From NCBI GenBank assembly GCA_933228675.1, contig OW121741.1:111842361-111906360 (forward strand): DNA of 64,000 bases, written 5' to 3'. Numbering within the stretch: position 1 is the stretch's first letter; every line of letters begins with the position of its first letter. Made by a program: the position numbers and the translations under genes. The notes below the pieces were generated by a model. The model did not search any database. It saw only the letters and a list, made by a program, of their open reading frames with translations, and had not been told where the DNA came from. Shown piece after piece: positions 50,520 through 62,449 of the stretch. This stretch comes from Stomorhina lunata (lineage: Eukaryota > Arthropoda > Insecta > Diptera > Rhiniidae).

Positions 50520-51545
50520 TAATCTGTGTTTCTGTAGAAAATATATGCTATACAGACAATTTTCTAATAAAAATATTTGTTATACAGAAAATTTTCTATA
50601 CAAAATATCTGCTATACAGAAAAAATATATGTTATACAGAAATTTTTCTATAATAAATATCTACTATACAGAAAACTATCTTTAGACAATATCTTTTATA
50701 TAGAAAATTTTCTACCGAAAATATCTGTGATACAAACAATTTTCTTTAGAAAACTTTTGTGTAACAAAAATTTTCCATAGAAAACTTTTTGTATAACAAA
50801 AATTTTCTATAGAAAACTTTTTGTATAACAAATATTTTCTAAAGAAATTTTTTTGTATAACAAACATTTTCTATAGAAACTTTTTTGTATAACAAAAATT
50901 ACCTATAGAAAATTGTTTGTATAACAAAAATTTCCTATAGAAAATTTTCTTTAGAAAATTTTTTGTATAAAATTTTTGTTATACAAAAAATTTTCTATAT
51001 TTTTTTTTTTTTTGTTTTCTAAAGAAAAATGTTTGTATCACAGATATTTTCGGTAGAAAATTTTATGTATAAAGAAAATTTTTTGCATAACAAAAAGTTT
51101 CTATACAAAATTTTTTGTATAACAAAAATTTTCTATAGAAAAAATTTTGTATAACAAAAATTTTCTATAGAAAATTTTTTGTATAACAAAAATTTTCTAT
51201 TTTGCAGCAAAAAATTATATACAAAAAACTTTCTATAGAAAATTTTATGTATATAGAAAATTTTTTGTATAACAAAAATTTTCTATAGAAAATTTTTTGT
51301 ATAACAAAATTTTTCTATAGAAAATTTTTTGTATAACAAAAATTTTCTATAGAAAATTTTTTGTTATATAGAAAATTTTTTGCATATCAAAAATGTTCTA
51401 TAAAAAATTTTTTGTATAACAAAAATTTTCTATTGAAAATTTTTTGTATAACAAAAATTTTCTATAGAAAAAGTTTCTATAGATAATTTTCTATAGAAAA
51501 GTTTCTGTAAAACTTTTTTTTTTTATAAAAATTTTCTATAGCCGA
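50520..51545. repeat. AT satellite, ~32-bp unit with GTATAAC
   Basis: Units of CTATAGAAAATTTTTTGTAT and AACAAAAATTTT, period 32 bp, cleanest at 51.1-51.47 kb. The left edge (50.5-50.75 kb) resembles the CTGTTATACAG type at 48.4-49.3 kb. Confidence 0.88.
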
Positions 51546-52216
51546 TTTTTTGTTAAGTTGTACATAATTAAAAATCGGCTATTGAATTTTTCTAATGGTT
51601 TAAGGTATTGTCATTCCCATCCCTGTTCCATATGCTCTGTATTTGTCCCCCATTTTGGTATGTTTCTCTTCTGTTATCGTTTTCGTTTGCTGTTTGATAA
51701 TTAAATTAATTGTCCGGTAGTATCAAATTGTTTTTCAATTCTTTTTTAATCTTTTCTCTTCAGTGTTTGTTATTTCATTTCCTTTTATAATTTAATTAAT
51801 TAATTTGAATTATTGGCTTGCAATTTTCCAAATTTATTGTCTCAATATTTCTTGGAAGCTTTTGGATAAGGTTTTTGGAGTCTTAAGCCTTTAGTTACAA
51901 AAAATAGAGAAATAATGAATATAGTAGAAGCATAGAATAAATTAATCGTCAGTTTTAATTGGCAATTACAGAAAATTGATTAAATATTTTCTCTGCTTTT
52001 TTTATCTCTCTCTTTCTTTTGTTCAATTTCATAATTAAGCTGGTGCTGCCATATTGCAGGGTAATGACAAATCTCTGATATTTACTTATAATCTGGCAGG
52101 TTTTTTGGTTTAGTGAAAATAACTGTTTTTATGGCTCTTTTATGACTTTATCAATTCCTTTTGTATTTAAAACTTCTTAAATTTTTTAAATATTTAATAT
52201 AAATTTTTCAACTTAC
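51546..52216. other. Intron 1 start
   Basis: On the minus strand the GTAAGT donor of exon 1 is at 52216. The rest is AT-rich with no recognised element. Confidence 0.45.
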
Positions 52217-52296
52217 TCCATATACAAATCCGACTTTTGGGCAAAATCGAAAATTAAACGGCGATTGCCAATAAATCCCGCAGAACTACTAAACAT
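52217..52296 (-). CDS. aret: Bruno/CELF protein, coding exon 1 (start codon)
   Basis: This exon encodes 26 residues plus two bases, beginning MFSSSAGFIGNRRLIFDFAQ. The ATG at 52296 sits in CAAAATG, the favoured fly start context. An in-frame TAA ten codons upstream (52326-52324) means the frame cannot extend further 5'. The exon ends GA|GTAAGT. The two leftover bases join the T at the start of exon 2 to form an Asp codon, so the protein continues MDAFGMSDK in frame. No domain is recognisable in this peptide. It is too short for ordinary ORF searches and was found by looking upstream for an exon with the right phase. The 5' UTR and promoter must lie to the right, but I could not fix a transcription start. 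Confidence 0.8.
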
Positions 52297-53150
52297 TTTG
52301 ATCTTCGAGCTATAAATTCGTTTTTAACCTCGTTTTTTTATCGTTTCCGATTTTTATTATTCACAAAATGTATAATATTAACTATATACACAATTATTTA
52401 TAAAAAAAAATAATAAATTACTTAAATACGTTTCACAATTAAAACGAAATCAGAAAATGTTTATTAAATATATTTCACGCAATATATCGAAGAAAATAAA
52501 AGTTAATTTTAATTTTATATATTCTTAATATAAAATTTTTATAAATATTCAATTACGTTTAACACTTGACACTAGAGAGGGGTCACACTAAACGTTAGAT
52601 TTCAATTTCACTAAAAGGAGTTCAGTTTTTTTATTTTCTTTATTTATCTTATCCAATTCACAATTCATTTACACTTAGTGCATTCACTAAAAAAACACTG
52701 ATTTTAAATAAATTTGTAAAAATTGTTTTTATATTTTTTACAAAACACGATTTCAATATTAAAAAAAATCAATCCGGGACAAAGTAAAAAACGAGGTCTA
52801 GAGGTTAAAACTCGACTTTAAACGACAACGGCCGACTTTAAAATGAACGAGTTTGTAATAATTTCGATATTTTTATGATATTTTCTTATGGTATGATCTT
52901 TTTTTCGTTAAGTTAAAAATTTGTTAATTTGTTTTTAAAAACAAGATAGTACCGTTAGTTATTACAATTCTTTTGTTGAGAGTGATAATTGAGAATGTTA
53001 AATTAAGAGAAATATATAGTTATGCTCTTATTTAATTCTCTTTAAATTTAAATATGAAAATTTTCAAATATGTTTCTGTTTCCTAATGTGGTTATAAAGG
53101 GTGTGCAAATTTGTGATTTCACTTTTATTTTGATAACGTTTTTTCCCATA
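52297..53150 (-). promoter_or_regulatory. Upstream region of the Bruno/CELF gene (5' UTR and possible promoter)
   Basis: Immediately 5' of the start codon on the minus strand. The stretch 52.75-52.86 kb is less AT-rich (GAGGTCTAGAGGTTAAAACT and CGACAACGGCCGACTTTAAA), as might be expected near a transcription start, but I see no clear TATA box plus initiator and no defined upstream exon. The position of a promoter here is only inferred from the first coding exon. Confidence 0.3.
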
Positions 53151-53179
53151 TTAAAAATATTTTGATTTCTGTTTATAGA

Positions 53180-53470
53180 AATACCTATTGGCCCACCTTT
53201 TATCAAAAATAGCAACCACAAGCTGTTGAAATCTGGTCAGACGATCACAGGGGACCTTTATCAAGGACAATTAATTCATTTAAAGTTTACAATCTTTCAA
53301 CATAACAAGACGGCCACATTTTACAAGACCGGCCAAAAACCATTTGGAAAACAGGGGAATGAGATTGAATGAAGCCAATTTTGAATACCCTGTTCAGAAC
53401 TGAATCCTATTGCCTGAAGTGAATCGTATTAAAAGCTCAAGTCAAGGCCTTGCCCCTTATGACTACGATA
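53180..53470 (+). pseudogene. Probable Tc1-like transposase remnant
   Basis: The plus strand reads, with breaks, FQHNKTATFYKTGQKPFGKQ, then a segment ending SELNPI. This resembles the FQQDNDPKHT...SPDLNPIE region around the second and third catalytic acids of Tc1-type transposases. The acids themselves are altered or out of frame. Identification is tentative and the ends of the element are not visible. Confidence 0.4.
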
Positions 53471-54386
53471 GACAATACTTTAGATAAATTTTCACATTCT
53501 AAAGAAAAAGACTTCTCGAGTTTAAGTTTTCATGGTGGACTACGAAGATCATACATGTATCGTGATAGAGATGTTCCACATAGGATTCTTCGCTGTTGTC
53601 ATTTTTATATTACTTCACTGATTTCACTAATTAAGTCCTTTTTAAAGTAAAGGTATAAAACAGTTTGAACGAACGACAAACTTTAAAAATTTGTTATGTA
53701 CATTCTTCCATTGAATATAATTATGGCGAAACAACGTACATATCGTGCACTCAAACTATTTAAAACATTTTTTCACCCTTCGATTATTTCACAAGATCAT
53801 ATGTTTCCATATAAATCATATGTTCTTTTTCTATGGGAGTATTTACGTTGCGAAAAATTTGCCGTTCGTCCCAATTGTGTTCATACCTCAAAGTATGACA
53901 AAGCATTGCCAAGATTTTTGTCATAAAGGGCTATCCATTTCGTGGTTTCAAAAGTATAGGACTGGAATTCGACATCTTTCAAACTAAGTTGTTTTTTAAC
54001 CCCCTTTATAGAACTTTTGTCTTAGTCGCCAACAAAGCAACAACAAAAGTGTAGGAAAGAAATGATAAAACTGAAAAATGTTTGTGTCTTCAGATGATAA
54101 TCTTCGCTTTATATTGATATTTGTTGGATACAATAATAATTCGTATTTATTCTGTTTCTTATTTAACATATGGTCTAGAATTGGGGATAATTCTCCTGAT
54201 GAGATGGCCTAACCAACCATTGAAATGCGTCGAGGAAAGGTTTCCCCACCAACATTTTTTGGTTTTATCAAAAAACTGTTTATTACAATAATAAATAATT
54301 TAAATAAATTGGGATCTTAGTGCAATACACTACAGTAAAACTTTTTAATTTTTTTCTCTTCAGTTAAAAGTCTGACACTGACGAAA
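53471..54386. other. Intergenic sequence, no gene seen
   Basis: Several overlapping open frames of 60-80 codons occur (53450-53650, 53696-53926, 53745-53987) without recognisable motifs. The TAACCAACC and TTTCCCCACCAAC phrases near 54.21-54.25 kb may belong to the neighbouring transposon relic. Confidence 0.4.
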
Positions 54387-54983
54387 ATGGATCGCTTAAG
54401 TATCACACAACGCATAAAAATGATCAAAACATACTACAAAAATGTTGATTCTGCAACTGCCATATATAGAGGTTATGGTATACATAATCGTCCAACTAAG
54501 CATTATTTTTTGCTTATTGCTAAATTGTGAAGAAATTTGAAGAGACTGGAGCGGTTACAAATATTGTAAGGTCTGTACATCATCGTTTTGCTCGTTATGC
54601 TGAAAATATCGCTGCTGTAACTAGCGTTATGGTCATATGATAACCGATTTTTTTTGCCTGCTATTGAAGACTACGACTTGGAGAATATGTGGCTTTAACA
54701 AGACAGTGCCACACGCCACACAACTCGAGCGAATATGGTTATGCAAGAGACATTTCCTGGTCACGTTATTTCTTTTCGTGGCGATATCAACTTGCCATCA
54801 ACATCATGCGATTTGACACCATTAGAAATTTTTCGGGGCTACCATGTTTATGCTGATAAACCTTTAACTCTTGAGCACTTAAAACCAACATTCGTCAAGT
54901 TATGGCTGAAATACCGCCCAATATGTGTCAAAAAGTGTTCGAAATTACCTCAAAAGAATCAATGCTTGGAACATTTCGCGTAG
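54387..54983 (+). pseudogene. Broken mariner-type transposase
   Basis: The N-terminus MDRLSITQRIKMIKTYYKNV looks like the first helix-turn-helix of mariner-like transposases. A frame change and stops follow; KKFEETGAV and ARYAENIAAV are then readable. The C-terminal part reads QDSATRHTTRANM, then FPGHVISFRGDINLP and SCDLTPLEIF, matching the regions of the second and third catalytic Asp (about 35 residues between them). It is clearly shorter than a 340-residue family member; the first catalytic region is deleted. Flanking terminal repeats were not found. It cannot encode an active enzyme. Confidence 0.8.
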
Positions 54984-55929
54984 TCGTCATTTAAATGATG
55001 TAGTGTTTCACACATAATGTCAACGTTCAAAATTTATAATAAAAAAAAATATCATTAAAAATATTTTATATGTGTTTTATTTACGTTCACAAAAAGCAAT
55101 TTATAAAACTCAGACCTAATAAAGCTATAATAGGGGTGACAGCCCTATGACTTTAATTTCAAAGACTGCCGGCCGAAATGTTACTAGGTCTAAAACTTCA
55201 GTTCTGAAAATTTCAGCAAAGTCGTACAAAGTTTTTAACGCGCATCGTGTTCGAAGTTTTAGAGCCCACTTATATGGTGAATCATTCGATTTTATTTTGA
55301 AAAATAATAATTATAATAATCAATCTATATAGTAGTTTAAGAGATATTGCAATTTTTCTCCGAATCTTCAGAAAAAAAAAAACTATTTAAGCATAAATAA
55401 ATTACAAAATTAAACTTTTTATTTTATGGCTTTAAAGTTCTTGATTGTTTAGTTTTGTTAAAAGATGAGCAACTTTACTTTATGGCTCGAGTGTGTATTG
55501 CAACTCAACTTAAATTGTGTTGCCAATTGCCGAAATAACGTTAATAAAAGTCAAAAACATAACTTCGATATCAGAGTTTTGCCATATGGGCTTATTTCAA
55601 ATCGATAAATTTCAACAAATTGTAAATTTTTATCATAATTTGAGTAGATGCATGGTAAATTTTACTTGTGTTCAATTTTGATGAAAAATAATAATGAGTC
55701 TTATTGCTCAGTTTATGAAAGATCTATGTTGAAATGCTTTTTTGGTATTAGAAAAACTCTTTCTTCACTGGGGTCAAAGGTCAAAATTTGCAATTTTTTA
55801 ATTTTTCTTGGCAAAATCAAGAAAAACAAATAAATAAATCTTCAAGTTTCATACGCAAACTTTTAAATATTTATGATCTAGGTTTATAAACTATATATCG
55901 TTACCTAAAAGGCCGTAACTAACACAAAA
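54984..55929. other. Intergenic sequence, no gene seen
   Basis: Reads like non-coding transposon sequence (for example GATGAGCAACTTTACTTTAT and AGTTTAAGAGATATTGCAAT, which loosely echo the first kilobase of the window). No named family. Confidence 0.4.
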
Positions 55930-56688
55930 ACAAGTAAGAAAGCGCTATAGTCGGTCAAGCCCGACCATACGATACCCTTCACCACTAAGGACAAAGGTGT
56001 TATTTTTCCTGTAAGAACAAATAAATAAAGAATAATATTTGCTAAATTTTGCTATCATACAAACATTTTCTCAAAACTTATATATTCAACCTGTCTCCGT
56101 CATTTGGAAATTTGGCAAATTGATTACAGTTGTTACAAAAATTATGTATGCAAAAAATAAACTCAAAATTTGTATTATCTTTAGATTTACGAGCGTTTTA
56201 GTGATTTTTTGTTTCATTTAGTGCGTTTTTAAAGAAGAGTTTGTATGAGAGCTATGGTCAAATGTGGACCGATTTCAACGAAATTTGGTAAGTTTACATA
56301 AGCAGTATTTTTTTTTAAATTTCAAAAAAAAAAAAATATTGATATTTGTGGCCAATATATCAATTCCGGGAAGTGGGACCTATGGGAGGTACCATAAATA
56401 ATGGACCGATTTTGACCATGGTCCCATTATCAAAAAAATTATCTGTGCCAAATTTCATCAAATTATCTTTAGAATTGCGACCTGTAGTTTGATTACAAGG
56501 TTTACATGGGGGTCCAGCCAGCCGTCCAGCTAGCCAGACGGACGGACATCGCTAAATCGACTCAGAAAGTGATTCTAAGCCTATTGGTATACTAAAAGGT
56601 ATATCTAAGACAAATATTTCTATGCGTTACATACATCAGCACAAACTTATAATACCCTTTCCACCTATGGTGGTGAAGGGTATAATAA
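55930..56688 (+). repeat. Dispersed repeat family A, full length
   Basis: The head is ACAAGTAAGAAAGCGCTATA, then GTCGGTCAAGCCCGACCATA; the tail is AATACCCTTTCCACC, TATGG, TGGTGAAGGGTATAATAAA. It matches 33778-34583 in opposite orientation almost throughout. A deletion of about 50 bp is seen near 56088-56110 relative to it, and GCCAGACGGACGGACATCGC is at about 56531. Confidence 0.9.
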
Positions 56689-58067
56689 AAATTAATTTTT
56701 TGATTGATTATGATAAAGTAACCCAAAAAGCATCTATCAACAAAATTTTGTTTTGCTGATGTCTTGTTGACCCAAATCCTAAACTTGAATTTAATGTTTC
56801 TTGTAGTTTAAAAGTTATGACGTTTTTTGCTTCTCCTGTAAAAAAAAACTAGAAGTGTAGTTATGCCCTTTTTCATTTTTGGTGACGATATATGTCTCCC
56901 AAACTAAGAGCTTGCATTTACCCTTAGATCTTAATATTTTGTACACTATGAAATGCATTAACGTTATCTCTATTGTAGATTAAATCGTTGGTATTCGTGT
57001 TTACGATTTTATTTAAGATTGCACTCGAGATTTCAATAATGCTTTTGCAATTTCATTGTTGATTGCAGTGTGTGTATCAAGCAATCTAAATGAGAAATGT
57101 TTTTTTTATCGCATTCTAAGAATTTCAGATACAGACAAAACAGTACCTTACACCTATTATTGATTCCGACTTCTTTAAATTAACTTTTCCGAAAAGAATA
57201 TGTTTATATATTTTGATGTACTTGGTCTTCCAACAGGGATTGTTTGACAAAATCAACGTGAATTGATATTGCCTTCAACAACACACAAATAATAATAAAT
57301 TTAAATATAGATGATCATATGGGTCGAACATGTTTGCCTGTAACTAGTCTTCTTCTACTATCCTTGACTCCCAGAGGAGCATAGGGTCTGCAACTCGCAC
57401 TAGAATAATCCAAATACCCTTTCCACCAATACATAGTTGTAGGGAGTATAAACATGTTACAATACGATACCAGAACTTATCTTTATATTTCTAAAAACAA
57501 AAAACTGAATAAATAAATAAAATTTGGCATAATTGGTCAAAATTGAAAAACAAACTCAATTTGAAACAAGAAAAAAATTTGTTTTTTTATTTAATTAAAA
57601 TCAAATCTAATTCCCAATCTTGCATTTCATTTTTTTTACGAGACATTGCTGTCTGTAAAATTGTTTCGAAATAAAATCTTAAAGAAAAATCAAATTAATT
57701 TAACAAATAAATAATTTATAAAGACTTTGGAAAATCTATAATAAAATTTATTTTATATATAATAAAATAAAAACAATTTCATTATCAATTAAATGACCAT
57801 AAACGAATAAACTCTTAATAAAGACAATAAAATGGAATTAAAGACAAAATAAAAATTTTAAGACAAACTGACAGAAATTAGAAGAAAACGAGTATCAGAA
57901 AAAAATAAAATTGTATAAATTACAATAATAAAAGTAATAATAAAAATCCTTTGTAGTATCAGTCATTCTCTTATGTGTTCTCTTGGCAGATAAATATTAA
58001 TTTATAGCCTCAAGGAAAAATGTTGGTAAATTTTAATAGCTTTAAATTAAATATTAAAAGAAATATT
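56689..58067. other. Intergenic sequence, no gene seen
   Basis: AT-rich. The end CCCTTTCCACCAATACATAG near 57.42 kb echoes the family A hairpin end, so an old decayed relative may lie at about 57.3-57.45 kb. 57.5-58.0 kb is very A-rich. Confidence 0.4.
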
Positions 58068-59160
58068 CAGGGGTGTCATAGAAACCAATTCCATTGGTAT
58101 TGGTTTTGAAAACGACAAAAAAAATTAATTGGTTTCATGAATTTCAATATTAATGTTCGAACTACATTTTCTATTGTCATAGAAAATAATATTATTGGTT
58201 TAGTATTGGAAATAAACCAAGCAACTTACAGTTAACAGATTTCATTTCAAAATTGGTATATCAATTTAAAACAAAGGCGTTACTGGCCAGCTGGTGCCTT
58301 TTTCGATTTAAAGATCCACTAAGAACGGATTTTTGATAATTCGGCCTTGTGGGGGATAAAAAAGGGTAAATTCAGTAACGATATAATTCCCAAACTAAAA
58401 ACAATAGAACTAAAATTTAAATCGAGTTTGGATAAGCTACAAAAATAACAGTACAAGTGGTAAGTAATTTTCGAAAAAAGGGGAGAAAAAGAGAAAAATT
58501 ATTTTTGGTACTTTTTAGCTTTAACTTTCAAATAAAAAGAGATGAGTGAAAAGTTTACATAGAATTTTTTATCATGTAATAAGATAAAAGCAAGTTTTGG
58601 TACTTTTTTGTGTCTTTGGAATAAGGTTCATTGATTCCAAAGACACAAAAAAGTACAAACATAAAAAATTTCAAAAATGGGGAAAATTGTAAGGCTAGAA
58701 TATTCTTTGTGTAAAGGTACCGGCGAAGCAAATGCATATCAATTTAACGGATATCCCATGTAAGTGACAATCGTCCTTTGATTGGCTGTGGTTTGTTTCT
58801 TGGTGTAGGTAGATTATATTTTTTTCAGTCCGCAATTCGGTCATTCTATTATGTTGGGGTATACAAGCTTCATTTGTCCAAATGGCAGCGTTTTTTTTAT
58901 ACCTATATTACAAATATCGCAAAAAGCTGAAAATTTTCTTCAAATTATTTTTTTTAATAATTTTTATTTTATTTTTTTTATTTGATTTTTGATGTTCACA
59001 AAAAAATCAAATGAAATAATAAACAATTGATTCGAACATTTTGTTTGATTTCAAACCAATAATAACAAAATCGACTTGGTTTCATAACACCAAATAATAC
59101 CAGTATTGGTTTTCAAAACCGAGAAATTTAAAAACCGACTTGGTTTCTATGACACCCCTG
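58068..59160. mobile_element. Non-autonomous DNA transposon, family C (copy 2)
   Basis: Same ends as copy 1: CAGGGGTGTCATAGAAACCA and TGGTTTCTATGACACCCCTG. The interior is alike (GGCCTTGTGGGGGATAAAAA; AAGCAAGTTTTGGTACTTTT). It carries about 265 bp of extra sequence (about 58742-59005) that copy 1 lacks, beginning TTTAACGGATATCCCATGTA. A short local inverted repeat (TTTTTTGTGTCTTTGGAAT against ATTCCAAAGACACAAAAAA) around 58600-58655 also differs from copy 1. No transposase frame. Confidence 0.88.
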
Positions 59161-59889
59161 ATTATATATTGACAAAAAATCCAAGCTTTTGTGGCATCAG
59201 GTACCACAAAAATATTGGTTTTGAAGAATTTCTACACTTTGTAAACTTAAGAAAATTTTTAATTAAATTGCCAAGAATAATAACTTTATTTCATTAAAAA
59301 CTTTAATTTAAGCTTAATGACTTTAGCTGCAAAACAAATTGTCCTAACAAAGGGGCAGCAGCAAAAACCCTTAATGAAAATTATATTTTATTTGTAGAAA
59401 ATCACTAACCATATGGCATTATACTTGTAGAAATATTAAGAATTCCATTCAACTTTTATCTTTTGTTAACTCCTCCAAGAATTTTGATATTTACTATAAT
59501 TTTGTCTTAAAGAATCACCGAATAAATATATTTATATGATATTATTTGAATATAATTAGCAATATATCAAAAAAAGTAGGTTTTTAAATTTCAAGATAAT
59601 CACATGAATTTATATACATTTTTTCAGACACATATTCAGCTATCCTTCGTGCTTCATAAAATGGCCCAAGCTATTTTGGTTCCTGAAATACACGGTGTTT
59701 TCTATAATTTTGGCTTTTAAACTAGAAGCAAATTTGGCGCTGTAACTTTCTTAATAGGTCATAAATTAAACTTTTTCAAATTTGTATAGTTAGATAAGTG
59801 TAAAAGATTTCATCACCATAAAAAAAACATCAGTACACTTAGAGAAAAGATATATATAAAAGATAATGCAGGAGTGAAAAAAGTATAAA
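59161..59889. other. Intergenic sequence, no gene seen
   Basis: AT-rich sequence to the right of the family C element; no feature recognised. Confidence 0.4.
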
Positions 59890-60220
59890 ATTTGCATTTA
59901 AAATGGCACAAAAGCGGATAAAGATTTTGAGACCAAATTTTACATACAGATAGCTACTATTGATATCTAAAAATTTGATATGGCGCTTCCCGATTAAATG
60001 TTTGGTTCTTCGACAAATTGAGAAAAACTATCAAAAAAAATGAAAAAAGGGTAAAAATTCTGCATTTTTAATATTTGTCTTCCTATAACTCATTAACTAA
60101 GAAACGCATCGAGAAGCGCCATATCAAAATTTTAGATAAACATGTTCTTAATATGTGTGCAAATTTTTCGAGAAAAATATTTAGCCATTTTTGTGCCATT
60201 TAAAAAACAAGCAAGCCTAT
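59890..60220. repeat. Small foldback element
   Basis: TTTAAAATGGCACAAAAGCG (about 59898) pairs with TTTTTGTGCCATTTAAA (about 60188), and TTTGATATGGCGCTTCCCGA (about 59976) pairs with TCGAGAAGCGCCATATCAAA (about 60109). Arms are roughly 120 bp around a loop of about 100 bp. No coding capacity. Confidence 0.75.
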
Positions 60221-62449
60221 TTGTGTCATTTTTCACTTGTTCACCTTCGAAAGACACATTGATGTATGATAGCAATGTGGTACTTAAAACTATATTGCTC
60301 AAATTCACGAACAAATATCCTGAGGCCTACAGTGAAGCAAAAATAATACGCGATTAAATCGCGACCATTGATTTTCTTCTACATCTTAAAGTATGTATAC
60401 AGCCTACATTGAACCTCTTAAATTCGTAAAATGTAACAAGACAACAGTGGCTTCTGATCATTTTGTGTTCTAGGAATCTAAAAATTAAATATTTAGTAAT
60501 ATGGAAACTTGCCACCAAAAAAAAGTCCGACGAAAAAAATGTTTTCAATACCTCATCGATTTACAGCGATTATATTTTTTAAAAGTAGAGATGGAAAATG
60601 AAATGGACTTAAAAAACAAATTAACATATTGAGAAACTAACCAATTTCGCGAAATCTGCGAAATCTGGCTAACAAGATTTTTGCATATGGATGCTGAAGT
60701 TAAAGAAAAGTTAAAGACTTTCACTTTTATATGGAATTTAAGCCATACCCTTTCTCATTACAAAAACATTATTTTTACTTCTAATATTGTAAACAGTGAC
60801 TAAATTTTATACAAAATTTTAAAACAATCGTTCAAAAAAGTATCAGAATTGGAATACTGTTAACTACTTTTGTCCCTAGAATTCTTATTTTTTGTCTGAA
60901 TTTCATCGCAGATATCTCTTTTGAAAGTTTTTGAAAGCATCTATTTTTGTGTTTTTAAAAATGCTACAAAAGATTGCCGCAAGGTGGCGGTATTGACATG
61001 TTTCTTACAAATGTATCAAATACATATTATTTGGATCTTTTTCGATGTTGGTACATTCAGAAAAAAGTTAGACCAAATACTCCTGAACAAAGTCGCGGAA
61101 CATTGTCAAACCAAATTTGTATCTTTTAATTATTAAAAATGCGATTTTCATATGTAACCTAAAAATAGCGCCATCTTTTAGCAGAATTTAGAAACAAAAA
61201 AGTTGTAAGACAAACATTATTTTTATAATCCCAGAGATTCATTTTCTACAATAAAAAAGTTCTTTTTCGCAAAAAGCCGTTTTTGATATATTGCTAAATA
61301 TAATACACGTATGGTTCTAGTATAATTTTCATATTTTTTGTTTTCATTTCATTTTATCTCCATTTTTTATTTTCATTCCTTTTATTTTATTCATTTCGAA
61401 CCCATAACTTGTAACACAAACAACAGCAACATCATTATTAAGCAAATTTTTATCATGATTATCATCGTTATTTTGTGTCATTGTCATCATCACCCACAAA
61501 AAAATGTTATCATTAGCATAGCAACAAAATCTAGGATCTCTGTGAATTAATTTAATTTAAGTTTCGTATAAAAGAAAGCTCTTTTAGAGGGCAACAATAA
61601 AGAGCAGAAATCAGGGGTCACAAATAAAAATTATGGCCAGAGTTTTAGACTTAAGTCAAAGTATTAGAATATTTTCGGAATATAAGAGTATAAACCCCAA
61701 TTTGAAAACCATTAATAAAATATCAAAGACTTATTATAAAAACTGTGAACCGCCTTGCCATTCAGAGCCGGAATTAAAACGAAGGTCCCTTTCAATGAGT
61801 CTAAAAAATATAATCGGATGCAGCTCATTGTCTGATAGAAGTAAACCTTTCAATTATCATGTCATATGTATAATAGAAACTTTGTGTGGAAAATTTGATT
61901 TATGAGCTTGTCATAACTTAATTTTTCGTTTCTATAAATGAGAGTATAATAATGCACTAGTCAGAGTATGAGTCCAAAGCAGCAAAGGGCGAAGATCATT
62001 TGCTATAACTAGTTAAAGGCAAATAAATTCTGCCACATAGTTTTCGCTTTGGATTTTTTACAAACTCTCCTCAAAATTTCAAAAAGCACACTTGATGAAT
62101 CAAGAACACACTACGGATTTTTTTAAATTTTCTCTGCTGTGACCAGAACGAGTCGAAAACTTCTATATGTGTTAGTGCCCGTCGCTTGTCTACAGTCAAA
62201 GAATAATATAATATTGTTAATACTATATTATTATTATTAGGTGTTGAGATCCTCTGTTCGAACAGGATTTAAAGAATATATACATATATATATACCTAGT
62301 TACATAAATAGCCTATATTTACAACCTGTTAAGGTCAAAGGCCACGCGTGTTGTAGAATTCCGTGCGCTTCTATCTTGTGAGCATGTTTTCCCATTTCGT
62401 AAGCCAAGCCTTAAAAAATATGGGAGGGTAACACAAGAATTTTTCTGAC
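60221..62449. other. Intergenic sequence, no gene seen
   Basis: Includes a TCATCATTATTATC-type simple-sequence stretch (61.42-61.51 kb) and an ATATACATATATATATACC run (62.28 kb). The longest frame, 90 codons at 61633-61905, has mixed composition but no recognised domain; I leave it unassigned. Confidence 0.4.

Larger units (their letters stand above)
19662..52296 (-). other. aret: Bruno/CELF gene, 5' part (four coding exons and introns)
   Basis: This is the extent of the visible part of the gene, from start codon to the last exon found. Joining exons 52296-52217, 45963-45566, 30358-30276 and 19710-19662 (80, 398, 83 and 49 nt) gives one open frame of 203 codons plus one base. Every junction uses AG acceptors and GTAAGT donors. 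The product is an Asn-rich N-terminus followed by a CELF/Bruno RRM1. In Drosophila, Bruno 1 represses oskar translation through Bruno response elements and also acts as a splicing regulator in flight muscle. The assignment to aret rather than bru2 or bru3 rests on remembered similarity in RRM1 (VPKSMDE, EEYG, ATGISKG) and is moderate. RRM2, RRM3 and the stop codon are not in the window. Confidence 0.85.

Noticed and set aside
61633..61905. 90-codon plus-strand open frame with relatively even composition
   Set aside because: No recognised domain, no splice or start support beyond an ATG, and no neighbouring coding signal. A homology search would be decisive; a conserved hit in other flies would revive it.
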